In this document: one piece after another, positions 36,806 through 45,780 of the stretch | Position numbering within the stretch: position 1 is the stretch's first letter | Layout: every line of letters begins with the position of its first letter | Assembly (NCBI GenBank): GCA_016871675.1 | Contig: VHCN01000006.1 | Span: forward strand, 20,596 to 84,595 | Direction: 5' to 3' | Source: Verrucomicrobiota bacterium | GTDB taxonomy: Bacteria > Verrucomicrobiota > Verrucomicrobiia > Limisphaerales > VHCN01 | DNA length: 64,000 nucleotides | Notes under the pieces: model-generated | What the model was told of the DNA's origin: nothing | Database searches by the model: none | Seen by the model: only the letters and a program-made list of their open reading frames with translations | Translations under genes and position numbers: made by a program

Positions 36806-38056
36806 ATGCACCTCCTCATTGGCGCCCTCGGCATCGTCGTGCTCATCTCCTGCGCCTGGGCGCTTTCGTATGACCGGAAGAAGTTCCCGTGGCGCATCGT
36901 CATCGCGGGCATCTCGCTTCAGGTCGTGTTCGGCGCGCTGATCCTCAACACGACGCCGGGGCGCGCCTTCTTCGACTTCTTCAACACCGCAGTCACGAAG
37001 TTCATCAGCTTCGCGGGCAAAGGCACCGGGATGGTGTTCGGCCCGCTGGCGGACGGCGACCTGCTCGGCAAGTCGTGGGGCCCGCAGAATTCCGTGATCT
37101 TCGCCGTGCTCGTCGCGGGCACGATCATCCTCGTGTCGGCCGTGTCGTCGTTCCTGTATCACTACGGCCTCCTGCAGGTCGTGGTGCGCGGCGTGGCGTG
37201 GGTGATGCAACGCGTGATGCGGACCAGCGGCAGCGAGAGCCTCTCGGCCGCGGCGAACATCTTCATGGGCCAGACCGAGGCGCCGCTCGTCATCAAGCCG
37301 TATCTCCCCGGCATGACGCGCAGCGAAATCCTCGCGATGATGATCGGCGGCATGGCCACCATCGCCGGCGGCGTGCTCGCCGTTTATGTGAGCTTCGGCG
37401 TGGACGCGGGCCACCTGCTCACTGCCTCGGTGATGAACGCGCCCGCAGGGCTGCTGATGGCCAAGATTCTCCTGCCGGAATCCGAGGCCAGCCCCACGGC
37501 GTCCGGCGCGCACGCGGATGTCCCGCGCGAGACGGTGAACGGGCTCGACGCGCTGTGCGTCGGCGCGGGCGACGGCATGAAACTCGCGATCAATGTCATC
37601 GCGATGCTCATCGCGTTCGTCGCCCTCGTTTACGCGGCGAACTACCTCGTGTCCCTCCCGCAGGAATGGGCGCAGGTGCAGCAGCCGGTCACCATCCAGA
37701 AGTTCCTCGGCTGGGTGAACGCGCCGTTTGCGTTCCTGATGGGCATTCCGTGGAAGGACTGCACGGCAGTCGGGCAGGTCTTCGGCGAACGCATCGTGCT
37801 CAACGAATTCATCGCGTATCTCACGCTCACCGGCGAGCCGATCAAGGGCGCCATCGAGCCGCGCAGCTTTAACATCGCCGCCTACGCCATCTGCGGGTTT
37901 GCGAATTTCAGCAGCATCGCCATCCAGATCGGCGGCATCGGCTCGCTCGCTCCCGGGCGCCGGGGCGACCTCGCCAAGCTCGGCCTTCGCGCCATGGCGG
38001 GCGGCCTGCTCGCGACGTATCTCACCGGCACCATCGCCGGGATTCTGATGAAGTGA
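36806..38056 (+). CDS. Concentrative nucleoside transporter, NupC/CNT family
   Basis: The 416-aa inner-membrane protein takes up nucleosides with H+ or Na+. Family signatures are visible: SVIFAVLVAGTIILVSAVSS, the core motif SGSESLSAAANIFMGQTEAP, and LVIKPYLPGMTRSEILAMMI. Also present are MATIAGGVLAVYVSFGVDAG, VGQVFGERIVLNEFIAYLTL and YAICGFANFSSIAIQIGGIG. The ATG at 36806 was chosen; the long open frame upstream is antisense to the SDR gene. It probably has eight or more membrane helices. Confidence 0.94.
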   Translation: MHLLIGALGIVVLISCAWALSYDRKKFPWRIVIAGISLQVVFGALILNTTPGRAFFDFFNTAVTKFISFAGKGTGMVFGPLADGDLLGKSWGPQNSVIFAVLVAGTIILVSAVSSFLYHYGLLQVVVRGVAWVMQRVMRTSGSESLSAAANIFMGQTEAPLVIKPYLPGMTRSEILAMMIGGMATIAGGVLAVYVSFGVDAGHLLTASVMNAPAGLLMAKILLPESEASPTASGAHADVPRETVNGLDALCVGAGDGMKLAINVIAMLIAFVALVYAANYLVSLPQEWAQVQQPVTIQKFLGWVNAPFAFLMGIPWKDCTAVGQVFGERIVLNEFIAYLTLTGEPIKGAIEPRSFNIAAYAICGFANFSSIAIQIGGIGSLAPGRRGDLAKLGLRAMAGGLLATYLTGTIAGILMK

Positions 38057-38071
38057 CGGCGCGCAGCTCGC

Positions 38072-39148
38072 CTACGCCACCGGCAGCCCGCTCGCGAGCA
38101 ACACCGTCTCCTGTGTCGCGAGGTCGTGCGCGGGCGGCCATCCGAACTTCTTCTCGCCGCGGATGACCTTCGCGAAGTCCGCGAAATCCGCCTCGTATCG
38201 CGGCAGGTTGGGAAAGCTCACATCCTGATAACCTTTCTTGAAGTCGCCGCGCGGCTGCGCCAGTGCGAGGCGCGCCTTCGGCGGCTCGAGCGGGCGGATG
38301 TCGAACGTGCCGGCGTCGCCGCACACCACGAACTGCCGCCGCGCGCCGCCGTCCACTTCGACCAAGGCGCTGCGGACGGTGACGGTGGCGTTCGGGTAAT
38401 CGAGCACGGCGAGCTGGTTGTCGAGCAGGTCGTCCTTGAAGTTGCCGCTGTGGCGCGCGAAGGCGGTGACTTTCTGCGGGCGGCCCAGCACCGTCACCAC
38501 CGCGTCAATCACGTGGCAACCCAGCTCGAACATGGTTCCGCCGCGATACGGCAGCAGCTTGTTCCGGTCGCCCGCGCCGCTGGCCTTGCTGATGACCGTC
38601 TCGATGGAAAAGACGCGTCCGAGCCAGCCCTCGCGCACGGCGCGGAAGCACAATTCGAACGCGGGATTGTAGCGGAACATGTAGCCCATCTTGACCGTGA
38701 GTCCGCGCCGGGTCGCCTCGTCGAGCAGCGCCTTGAACTGCGGCAGCGACTCACCCGCGGGCTTGTCCAGATGAATGTGCATGCCGGCCTTCACACAGCG
38801 CGCGCCCACGGCGAGCAGGTCCTTCACCTCGGTCTCCACGGCGACCATCTTCAGCCCCGGCGTGTTGAGCAACTGCTCCTCCGTCATCATCGGCACGCCC
38901 TGGTAGGCCGGGTTTTTCTCGAGCGCGCGCACGGCTCGGAGGCGTTCGTCGGGTTCGACGAAGCCGACCACCTCGAAGTCCGGCGACTTGCGCATCGCGG
39001 CCATCTGCCCGTCGGCGTGCGCGTGGCCGGTGCCAATCTGCCCGACGCGGATGCGCGGCGTGGACTTGGAAGGCTCCGCGGCGCGCGCGTTGAAACCGGC
39101 GAGCAGTGCGGCGTTGCCAGTGGCTGCGAGGAAATGGCGGCGGTTCAT
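38072..39148 (-). CDS. Gfo/Idh/MocA-family oxidoreductase, Tat-exported
   Basis: The 358-aa product begins MNRRHFLAATGNAALLAGFN, a twin-arginine signal common on these proteins in Verrucomicrobia and Planctomycetes. The Rossmann fold follows with IRVGQIGTGHAHADGQMAAM, then VKAGMHIHLDKPAGESLPQF (the EKP-like motif reads DKP) and GYMFRYNPAFELCFRAVREG. The C-terminal domain contains RGGTMFELGCHVIDAVVTVL. It probably acts on sugars or their derivatives in the periplasm. The ATG at 39148 fits the Tat signal. Confidence 0.9.
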   Translation of the reverse strand: MNRRHFLAATGNAALLAGFNARAAEPSKSTPRIRVGQIGTGHAHADGQMAAMRKSPDFEVVGFVEPDERLRAVRALEKNPAYQGVPMMTEEQLLNTPGLKMVAVETEVKDLLAVGARCVKAGMHIHLDKPAGESLPQFKALLDEATRRGLTVKMGYMFRYNPAFELCFRAVREGWLGRVFSIETVISKASGAGDRNKLLPYRGGTMFELGCHVIDAVVTVLGRPQKVTAFARHSGNFKDDLLDNQLAVLDYPNATVTVRSALVEVDGGARRQFVVCGDAGTFDIRPLEPPKARLALAQPRGDFKKGYQDVSFPNLPRYEADFADFAKVIRGEKKFGWPPAHDLATQETVLLASGLPVA

Positions 39149-39215
39149 GATGCCGGAAGCTCTACACGATGGCGGCCCGCCGCGCCAGCCTTCGAGGCTT
39201 CTGCGCGTTCCCCGC

Positions 39216-40979
39216 TCACATCTGTTCCGGCGACTCGATGCCGAGAGCGGCGAGGCCCTGTTCGAGCACGCGGCCGGTGAGACCGCACAACGCAAGCCGC
39301 GCCTCGCGCACCGCGCCCCCGGCCTTGAGCACCGGGCACGCCTCGTAAAAGCGCGTGAACTCGCCCGCGAGCTCGTAGAGGTAATTGCAGAGGAAGTTCG
39401 GCCGGTATTCGTCCGCCACCGCCTCGAGTGTCAGACCGAAGTTGAGCAGGCGCCTCGCAAGCGCGAATTCCGCGGGCTCGGTCAGCGTGCATTCGGCACT
39501 CCGCATTCCGGATTCCGCGTCGGCACCTCCCTTGCGGAAGATGCTGCGGACGCGGGTCGAGGCGTATTGCAGATACGGCGCGGTGTTGCCGCTGAGCGAA
39601 AGCATGCGGTCCCAACTGAACACGTAGTCCGTCTGCCGGTTCGGCAGCAGGTCCGCGTATTTCACCGCGCCGATGCCAACCACGCGCGCGATCCCGCGCC
39701 GCGTGGCATCGGGGAGCTCGGGATTCTTCTCGGTGACGACCTTGAGCGCGCGTTCCTCGGCCTCGTCGAGCAAGTCGGCGAGTTTCACCGATTCGCCGGA
39801 GCGCGCCTTGAAGGGCCGGCCATCCTCGCCAAGGATCGAACCGAACCACACGTGCGCGAGCCGCACGTCCTCGTTCGGGTGCCAGCGGCGGAAGGTTTGA
39901 AACAGTTGCTGGAAGTGGAGCTGCTGCCGGCCGTCGGTGACGTAGATGATCTCCTCCGGGTGCCACGTGGCGAGCCGGTGCGCGAGGGTCGCGAGGTCGG
40001 TCGTGGAGTAGTTGAAGCCGCCGTCGCTCTTCTGAATGAGCTGCGGGTTCGGATGCCACTGGCCGTCGCGCTGGATCTGAAACGGATCGTCCTTTGGCGG
40101 CCGCGTGCCGTCCGAGAACACGCACACCGCGCCCTCGCTCTCGCGCGCGAGTCCGCCCGCGAGCAGCGCGTCCACCACGCCGCGGAGTTGCGGATTGTAA
40201 AAGCTCTCGCCGAGCGTGTGGTCGAACTTCACTCCGAGCCGCGCGTAGATCGTGTCGAACTGCGCCTGCGAGAGCCGGATCATCTCGCGCCAGACGACGA
40301 GGTTTTCCGGGTCGCCGGATTGGAGTTTCACCAACTCCGTCTTCGCCGCCTCGCGCACGGCGGGGTCGGCGTCGCACGCGGCATTGACCGACTTGTAAAT
40401 GCGCTCAAGCTCGGCGATCGGGTCGGCGGCGAGCGCGGCGCGGTTGAGCTCGCGCTTCCATCCGAGCAACAGCATGCCGAATTGCGTGCCCCAGTCGCCG
40501 ATGTGGTTGTCGGTCACGACGCGGTGACCGAGCAGGCGCAGCACGCGCGCGAGGCAATCGCCGAGGATCGTCGAGCGGATGTGGCCGACGTGCATCGGCT
40601 TGGCCACGTTCGGCGAGCTGAAGTCGATGACGACCGTGCGCGGGTGCGCAGCGCGCCCGAAAAACAGGTGGTCGCCGCGCGCCGCGGAGGCGAGCGCCGC
40701 GCCGATCGCGTCGGGTTTGAGCCGGAAGTTCAGGAACCCCGCGCCTGCAATCTCGACCGGCTCGCACCAGCGCGCGACATCGAGCCTCGACTGCACGTCG
40801 GCGGCGAGCTGGCGCGGGTTGAGCTTGCGCTGCTTCGCGAGGCCGATGAGCGCGTTGCACTGGTAGTCGCCGAACCTCGCGTCCGGGCACGGGCGCACGA
40901 GCACGGACGAAACGTCCGCGTCCGGCAGCGCCGCGGCGACGGCGCGCCGGAGTTCGCGTTGAAGTTCCCGGTGCAGCAT
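39216..40979 (-). CDS. argS: Arginyl-tRNA synthetase
   Basis: The 587-aa product charges tRNA-Arg. It has the Arg_S N-terminal domain (DARFGDYQCNALIGLAKQRK), the class I HIGH region SPNVAKPMHVGHIRSTILGD, and VTDNHIGDWGTQFGMLLLGW. Also visible are FNYSTTDLATLAHRLATWHP, IYVTDGRQQLHFQQLFQTFR and the C-terminal DALR anticodon domain ending LEQGLAALGIESPEQM. A 28-bp heptamer repeat adds ESGMRSAEC near residues 488-497, in the linker before the anticodon domain. The ATG at 40979 is the family start; the frame stays open far upstream antisense to the peptidase gene. Confidence 0.95.
   Translation of the reverse strand: MLHRELQRELRRAVAAALPDADVSSVLVRPCPDARFGDYQCNALIGLAKQRKLNPRQLAADVQSRLDVARWCEPVEIAGAGFLNFRLKPDAIGAALASAARGDHLFFGRAAHPRTVVIDFSSPNVAKPMHVGHIRSTILGDCLARVLRLLGHRVVTDNHIGDWGTQFGMLLLGWKRELNRAALAADPIAELERIYKSVNAACDADPAVREAAKTELVKLQSGDPENLVVWREMIRLSQAQFDTIYARLGVKFDHTLGESFYNPQLRGVVDALLAGGLARESEGAVCVFSDGTRPPKDDPFQIQRDGQWHPNPQLIQKSDGGFNYSTTDLATLAHRLATWHPEEIIYVTDGRQQLHFQQLFQTFRRWHPNEDVRLAHVWFGSILGEDGRPFKARSGESVKLADLLDEAEERALKVVTEKNPELPDATRRGIARVVGIGAVKYADLLPNRQTDYVFSWDRMLSLSGNTAPYLQYASTRVRSIFRKGGADAESGMRSAECTLTEPAEFALARRLLNFGLTLEAVADEYRPNFLCNYLYELAGEFTRFYEACPVLKAGGAVREARLALCGLTGRVLEQGLAALGIESPEQM
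39489..39516. repeat. Heptamer tandem repeat inside argS
   Basis: Four 7-bp units (GCATTCG, GCACTCC, GCATTCC, GGATTCC) lie within the argS coding sequence. The same unit type is found between the SDR and TPR genes at 35901-35928. Confidence 0.8.
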
Positions 40980-41120
40980 GGGCCGCGATGATTCAAAGCG
41001 TGCCGGGCCGTGTCGAGTGAATTGGTGGGGCGCATCACGCCGGGTGCGCCGGGTCGAGTGATCCGCGAGAATTGCAGTTCTCACCGGCCGCCTGCTGTGG
41101 TTGGATGCCGCGCGATTTCC

Positions 41121-43922
41121 ATGAACGCCCATCTCGCCTTCGCGCGCGTCCTTCCCGTCCTGCTTGCACTCAGCCTCGTCAGGTTCGCGCCGGAAGCCGC
41201 GGCCCAGAAGCTCACGTCCCCGAAGGAATTCCTCGGCCACGCCATCGGCGACGACTACTTTCTGGCCAACTACACGCAGCTCACGAACTACTGGGCGCGG
41301 CTCGATCGCGAGTCGGACCGGCTCAAGGTCGTGCGCATCGGCACCACGGAGGAAGGGCGGCCGATGTTCATGTCCATCGTCACGTCGCCGGCGAACCACC
41401 GGCGGCTTGCGAGATTCAAGGAGGCTTCCGCCAAGCTCGCGCGCGCCGAGATTTCCGAGAAGGAGGCCCGCAAGCTCGCCGACGAGGGCCGCGCGGTGGT
41501 GTGGATTGATGGCGGCCTGCACGCGAGCGAAATCCTCTGCGCGCAGGTGCTCATCGAGACGGCGTGGCAGCTCGTGAGCGGGCGCGACGCGGAGACGCAG
41601 CGTTTTCTGGACGACTGCATCGTGCTGCTCGTCCACGCGAATCCCGACGGAATGGACCTCTGCTCCGACTGGTATATGCGCGCGACGAACCCGACGAACC
41701 GCTCGCTCGCCGGCCTGCCGCGCCTCTACCAGAAATACATCGGGCACGACAACAACCGCGACTTCTACGCGAGCACGCAGGCGGAGACCAAGGCGATGAA
41801 CCGCGTGATGTATCGCGAGTGGTTTCCGCAGATGGTTTACAACCATCACCAGACGGGGCCGCCGGGCACGGTGCTGTTCTGCCCGCCGTTCCGCGACCCG
41901 TTCAACTACCACGTGCACCCGCTTGTCGTCAGCGGCATTGACGCCGTGGGCGCGGCGATGATGAACCGCTTCCTCGCGGAGAACAAACCCGGCGCGACGA
42001 CGCGTTCGGGCGCGCGCTATTCGACGTGGTGGAACGGCGGCCTGCGCACGACCGCGTATTTTCACAACATGATCGGCATCCTCACCGAGACCATCGGCAG
42101 CCCGACGCCGATGCAAATTCCGTTCAACCCATCGCTCCAGCTCCCGCGCGCGGATTACATCGCGCCGATTGCGCCGCAGACGTGGCATTTCCGGCAGTCG
42201 GTGGATTACTCGGTCACGGCGAACAAGGGCATCCTCGACTACGCGTCGCGCCACCGCGCACAACTGCTCTGGAACTTTTACAAGATGGGCCGCGATGCCA
42301 TCGCCCGCGGCAAGGGCGACTCGTGGACCATCACGCCCAGGCGCGTCGAGGCCGCGAAGGCCGCGCGCGCCGGCGGCCCTCGCGCGTCGGGCGCGGAGGA
42401 GTTCGAGAAATCCTTCCGCGCGCCCGCGCAGCGCGACGCCCGCGCCTATGTGGTCCCGTCGAGCCAGGGCGACTTCCCAACGGCCACGAAGTTCATCAAC
42501 GCCCTCATCGAGACCGGCGTGAAGGTGCAGCGCGCGGCGAAGCCGTTCGACGTGGCGGGCAGGTCGTATCCCGCCGGCAGCTACGTCGTGCCGTGCGCCC
42601 AGGCGTTTCGCGCGCACGTGGTGGATTTGTTCGAGCCGCAGGATCATCCGAACGACTTCGCGTATCCCGGCGCGCCGCCGACGCCGCCCTACGACAGCGC
42701 GGGCTGGACGCTTGCGTTCCAGATGGGCGTGAAGTTTGACCGCGTGTTCGAGGAGGTGGACGGACTTTTCGAGCCGCTCGACGACGTGGTGCCGCCGCCG
42801 CCCGCGCCGGTGCTCGACGAGAAGGGCGCAGTCGGATTCTTCCTGCACATGCGGGCGAACGATTCCATCCGCGCCGTGAACCGGCTGCTCGCCGCGGGCG
42901 AGGAAGTGCGGCGGCTCCGCGAACCCTTCACGGCGGAGGGCTTCCGGCATCCGGCCGGGATGTTTTTCATCACGCGACGCGACTCGACGCAGCCGTTGCT
43001 GCAAAAGACCGCGCGCGAACTCGGCACACGCTTCACCGGCAGCAAGGAGGCGCCCGCCAGCGAGGCCGTCCTTCTGCGCCCGCCGCGCATCGCGTTGTGG
43101 GACCGCTACGGCGGCTCGATGCCGAGCGGGTGGACGCGGTGGATTCTCGAGCAGTTCGAGTTTCCGTTCAAAGTGGTGTTCCCGCCCGAACTGGATGCGG
43201 GCGGGTTGGGGGAGAAGTTTGACGTGCTCGTGCTTGTGGACGGCGCCATGCCGGGTTTCGCGGGAACGGCCGGCTCGAACACAAATCGCGCGACAGCACC
43301 GGCCGCGACGGGCGACGCGCAACCGCCGGACACGGGCGGCTCGCTCAGCGAGCAGAGCATCCCGGCGGAGTTTCGCGGCCGGCGCGGCAGCATCACCACC
43401 ACGCGAACGGTGCCGCAGTTGAAGAGGTTTCTCGAGGACGGCGGGACGATTCTCGCCATCGGCAGCTCGACGCGTCTGGCGCGCGACCTCGGCCTTCCGG
43501 TGCGGAATCACCTCGCTGAGAAACGCGACGACGGCCGCGAGGTCGCGCTCACGCGAGAGAAGTTCTTCGTGCCCGGCTCGGTGCTCGAAGCGCGGCTCGA
43601 CACGACGCACCCGCTCACGTGGGGCATGGAGGAGCGCGTGGACATGATGTTCGTGCAAAGCCCCGTGATGAAGCTTGACGACGGCGCGTCCGCGGGCGGC
43701 CTGCGGCGCGTCGCGTGGTTTGACAGCGCGGCGCCGCTGCGCAGCGGCTGGGCGTGGGGGCAGCAGCACTTGAAGGACGGTGTGGCCGTGGCCGAGGCGC
43801 GCGTGGGCAGGGGCCGGCTCGTGCTCTACGGACCGGAGGTGCTCTTCCGCGCGCAACCGCACGGCACCTTCAAGCTGGTGTTCAACGGTCTGATCGGCTC
43901 GGTGATGGACGGGGGAGATTGA
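41121..43922 (+). CDS. Exported M14-family zinc carboxypeptidase-like protein
   Basis: The 933-aa product has a signal peptide (LPVLLALSLVRFAPEAAAQK) and a peptidase M14 domain. Zinc ligands H134 and E137 lie in GGLHASEILCAQV, with a third His at 242/243 (MVYNHHQTGPPG). The substrate-binding motif is GHDNNRDFYASTQ, and the likely catalytic Glu near 323 is in GILTETIGSPTPM. A long C-terminal part (about 420-933) carries PSSQGDFPTATKFINALIET and ends in a glutamine-amidotransferase-like region with IALWDRYGGSMPSGWTRWIL. The ATG at 41121 was chosen for the signal peptide. It probably degrades peptides or cell-wall peptides in the periplasm. Confidence 0.88.
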   Translation: MNAHLAFARVLPVLLALSLVRFAPEAAAQKLTSPKEFLGHAIGDDYFLANYTQLTNYWARLDRESDRLKVVRIGTTEEGRPMFMSIVTSPANHRRLARFKEASAKLARAEISEKEARKLADEGRAVVWIDGGLHASEILCAQVLIETAWQLVSGRDAETQRFLDDCIVLLVHANPDGMDLCSDWYMRATNPTNRSLAGLPRLYQKYIGHDNNRDFYASTQAETKAMNRVMYREWFPQMVYNHHQTGPPGTVLFCPPFRDPFNYHVHPLVVSGIDAVGAAMMNRFLAENKPGATTRSGARYSTWWNGGLRTTAYFHNMIGILTETIGSPTPMQIPFNPSLQLPRADYIAPIAPQTWHFRQSVDYSVTANKGILDYASRHRAQLLWNFYKMGRDAIARGKGDSWTITPRRVEAAKAARAGGPRASGAEEFEKSFRAPAQRDARAYVVPSSQGDFPTATKFINALIETGVKVQRAAKPFDVAGRSYPAGSYVVPCAQAFRAHVVDLFEPQDHPNDFAYPGAPPTPPYDSAGWTLAFQMGVKFDRVFEEVDGLFEPLDDVVPPPPAPVLDEKGAVGFFLHMRANDSIRAVNRLLAAGEEVRRLREPFTAEGFRHPAGMFFITRRDSTQPLLQKTARELGTRFTGSKEAPASEAVLLRPPRIALWDRYGGSMPSGWTRWILEQFEFPFKVVFPPELDAGGLGEKFDVLVLVDGAMPGFAGTAGSNTNRATAPAATGDAQPPDTGGSLSEQSIPAEFRGRRGSITTTRTVPQLKRFLEDGGTILAIGSSTRLARDLGLPVRNHLAEKRDDGREVALTREKFFVPGSVLEARLDTTHPLTWGMEERVDMMFVQSPVMKLDDGASAGGLRRVAWFDSAAPLRSGWAWGQQHLKDGVAVAEARVGRGRLVLYGPEVLFRAQPHGTFKLVFNGLIGSVMDGGD

Positions 43923-43983
43923 AGCGGGCGAATGTTCAGCATCCGGCGTTCAGAACGGAACGCTTCGTCCCGCGCCCCACGCG

Positions 43984-45492
43984 CTACTCGTATCGGAGGG
44001 CCTGGATCGGATTGAGCTTCGCGGCCTTGATCGCGGGGAACAGGCCGGCAAGCACGCCCACCGCCACGCTGAAGGCGAAGGCGACCATCATGGCCTCGAC
44101 TGTGATGACCGGTGAGTTGTCCGTGGGGGTGAGCGTGGTGAGCAGTTTCACGAGCGCGTTGGATGCGAGCAACCCGGCGAGTCCGCCGAGGACGGCGAGG
44201 ACGACGGATTCGACGAGGATCTGGATGAAGACGTCGAAGAACGACGCACCGATGGCCTTGCGAATGCCGATCTCGCGCACGCGCTCGGTGATGCTCGCGA
44301 GCATGATGTTCATGATGCCAATGCCGCCGACGATGAGACTGATGGCCGCGATGATGCCGCCGGAGAGGCGGGCGTTCTTGATGGCGACGGTGATGTTCTC
44401 GGACCAGTTTTCCTGCGTGCGGAAGGAGAAGTCCTCGATCCCGCGGTGCGTGTGCATGAGGACGTTCTTGGCCTGCTGCAACGCGCCGTCCATCTGCTCG
44501 ATGTCGGCGACCTTGATGTTTATTATCGAGAGACGCGGGTCGGGGATGCTGTCGGCAATGTTGCCGCTGCTGGAACTCGACGAACTGCCGCCGCTGGAAC
44601 TCCGGCCGCCATCGCCGCGGCTGCTGCCGAATCCGCTGAAGCCGCTGCGCTCGCTGCCGCTGCCGGACGCGCGGAACTTGAGCCACATGGTGTTGAGCGG
44701 GATGTAAACGGTGTTGTTCTTCAGATCGAACACGAACCCGCCGCTGCTGCCGCTCCGGCTGCCACCGCTCGGCCCGCGGCTGCTGCTGCTGCCGGGCGGT
44801 CCGAACCCGCGCGCGCGCTGGACGCCAGCCTCCTTTTTCTCCGGTTGTGGCTGGAGCGCGGCAAGTTCGCGGCGCTTGCGGTCCTGCTCGCTCTCGTAGT
44901 TCTCGAACATGCCGATGATGCGGAAGCGCTGTCCGCCGATGCTGACGGACTCGCCGACGGGGTTGATCTCGCGCCCGATGTCCTCGGGATGACCGAAGAG
45001 GGCATTGCGGACGCCGGTGCCGATGACGCAGACGTTGCGCGCCGTTTCATCATCCACCTCGTTGAACATCCGGCCGTATTGGATGACGTGCTGGTTCATG
45101 TCCAGCGCGCTGGGCCACGTGCCCACGAAGTTGTAAGGGTTGAAGGCCTTCCCCTCGCGCGTGATGGTGAGGTTGCGGCCGCGCATCTCGGGGGTCACAG
45201 ACTTGATGAGCGGCGCGCTGCGGAGAAGCGCGTAAACGTCGTTCATGGTGCAGCCCACCGCCTGGTCACCGAGATGCTGCTGCCACGCGGGGATGTCCTG
45301 CTCCTCGATGCGGACTTTCTCGAGCCCGCCGATGGCGATGAGCGCCTCCTTCATCCCGTTCTCCATGCCCTTCACGATGGCGGACATGGTCACTAGGCTC
45401 GCCACGCCAAGCACGATGCCGAGCATGGTCAGGAGCGAGCGAAACTTGTTCGCCCAAATTTCCTTGAAACCGATGATGAGCGTGGTGAACAC
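43984..45492 (-). CDS. MacB-type ABC transporter permease with a Ser/Gly-rich insertion
   Basis: The 502-aa product has the MacB/FtsX layout. An N-terminal helix (KFRSLLTMLGIVLGVASLVT) precedes a large periplasmic MacB_PCD domain (MNDVYALLRSAPLIKSVTPE, NVCVIGTGVRNALFGHPEDI). Three C-terminal helices follow (SGGIIAAISLIVGGIGIMNI, LASITERVREIGIRKAIGAS, VGVLAGLFPAIKAAKLNPIQ). A Ser/Gly-rich tract at about residues 225-315 is inserted in the periplasmic domain. No ATPase or membrane-fusion partner gene is adjacent. The GTG at 45492 was chosen because it starts at the conserved cytoplasmic segment. Confidence 0.87.
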   Translation of the reverse strand: MFTTLIIGFKEIWANKFRSLLTMLGIVLGVASLVTMSAIVKGMENGMKEALIAIGGLEKVRIEEQDIPAWQQHLGDQAVGCTMNDVYALLRSAPLIKSVTPEMRGRNLTITREGKAFNPYNFVGTWPSALDMNQHVIQYGRMFNEVDDETARNVCVIGTGVRNALFGHPEDIGREINPVGESVSIGGQRFRIIGMFENYESEQDRKRRELAALQPQPEKKEAGVQRARGFGPPGSSSSRGPSGGSRSGSSGGFVFDLKNNTVYIPLNTMWLKFRASGSGSERSGFSGFGSSRGDGGRSSSGGSSSSSSSGNIADSIPDPRLSIINIKVADIEQMDGALQQAKNVLMHTHRGIEDFSFRTQENWSENITVAIKNARLSGGIIAAISLIVGGIGIMNIMLASITERVREIGIRKAIGASFFDVFIQILVESVVLAVLGGLAGLLASNALVKLLTTLTPTDNSPVITVEAMMVAFAFSVAVGVLAGLFPAIKAAKLNPIQALRYE

Positions 45493-45780
45493 GGTGCGCG
45501 CAGATTCGGCGGAACCATCCAAGGCTCTCGCGCGGTTGGCAACCCAGATTTTCGGCGGGCGCAGGCTCCGGGCGCTGGCAGCGTCCCTGCTATCCGCCGC
45601 GGCATGAACGCACTCGCGCGGGATCCATCGGGGAACATTGCGAAGGTCGTGCGCACGCTCCGGGCTGGCGGGTCTGGCTGGCACCATGAAGGCAAGAAGC
45701 TTGATCCCAAATCAAGCGGTCTCGCCAGGCTTCGGAACATTCTGGTGATCCGCCGCCACTGCGCCCGTTCACGGCACGGC
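45493..45780. other. Intergenic stretch (288 bp) with one strong hairpin
   Basis: This separates mqnC from the MacB-type permease gene; both are on the minus strand. It holds a perfect 7-bp inverted repeat GCTTGAT-CCCAA-ATCAAGC at 45699-45717 without a T-run. No convincing gene, RNA or promoter was recognised in the rest. Confidence 0.4.

Noticed and set aside
40980..43862. Very long open frame continuing argS upstream on the minus strand
   Set aside because: It is antisense to the M14 peptidase gene, rich in Arg and His, and shows no family motifs. ArgS has a normal start at 40979.
44560..44820. Possible frameshift or assembly error in the MacB-type permease
   Set aside because: The frame stays open and the flanking motifs are in register; the Ser/Gly tract looks like a genuine low-complexity insertion.
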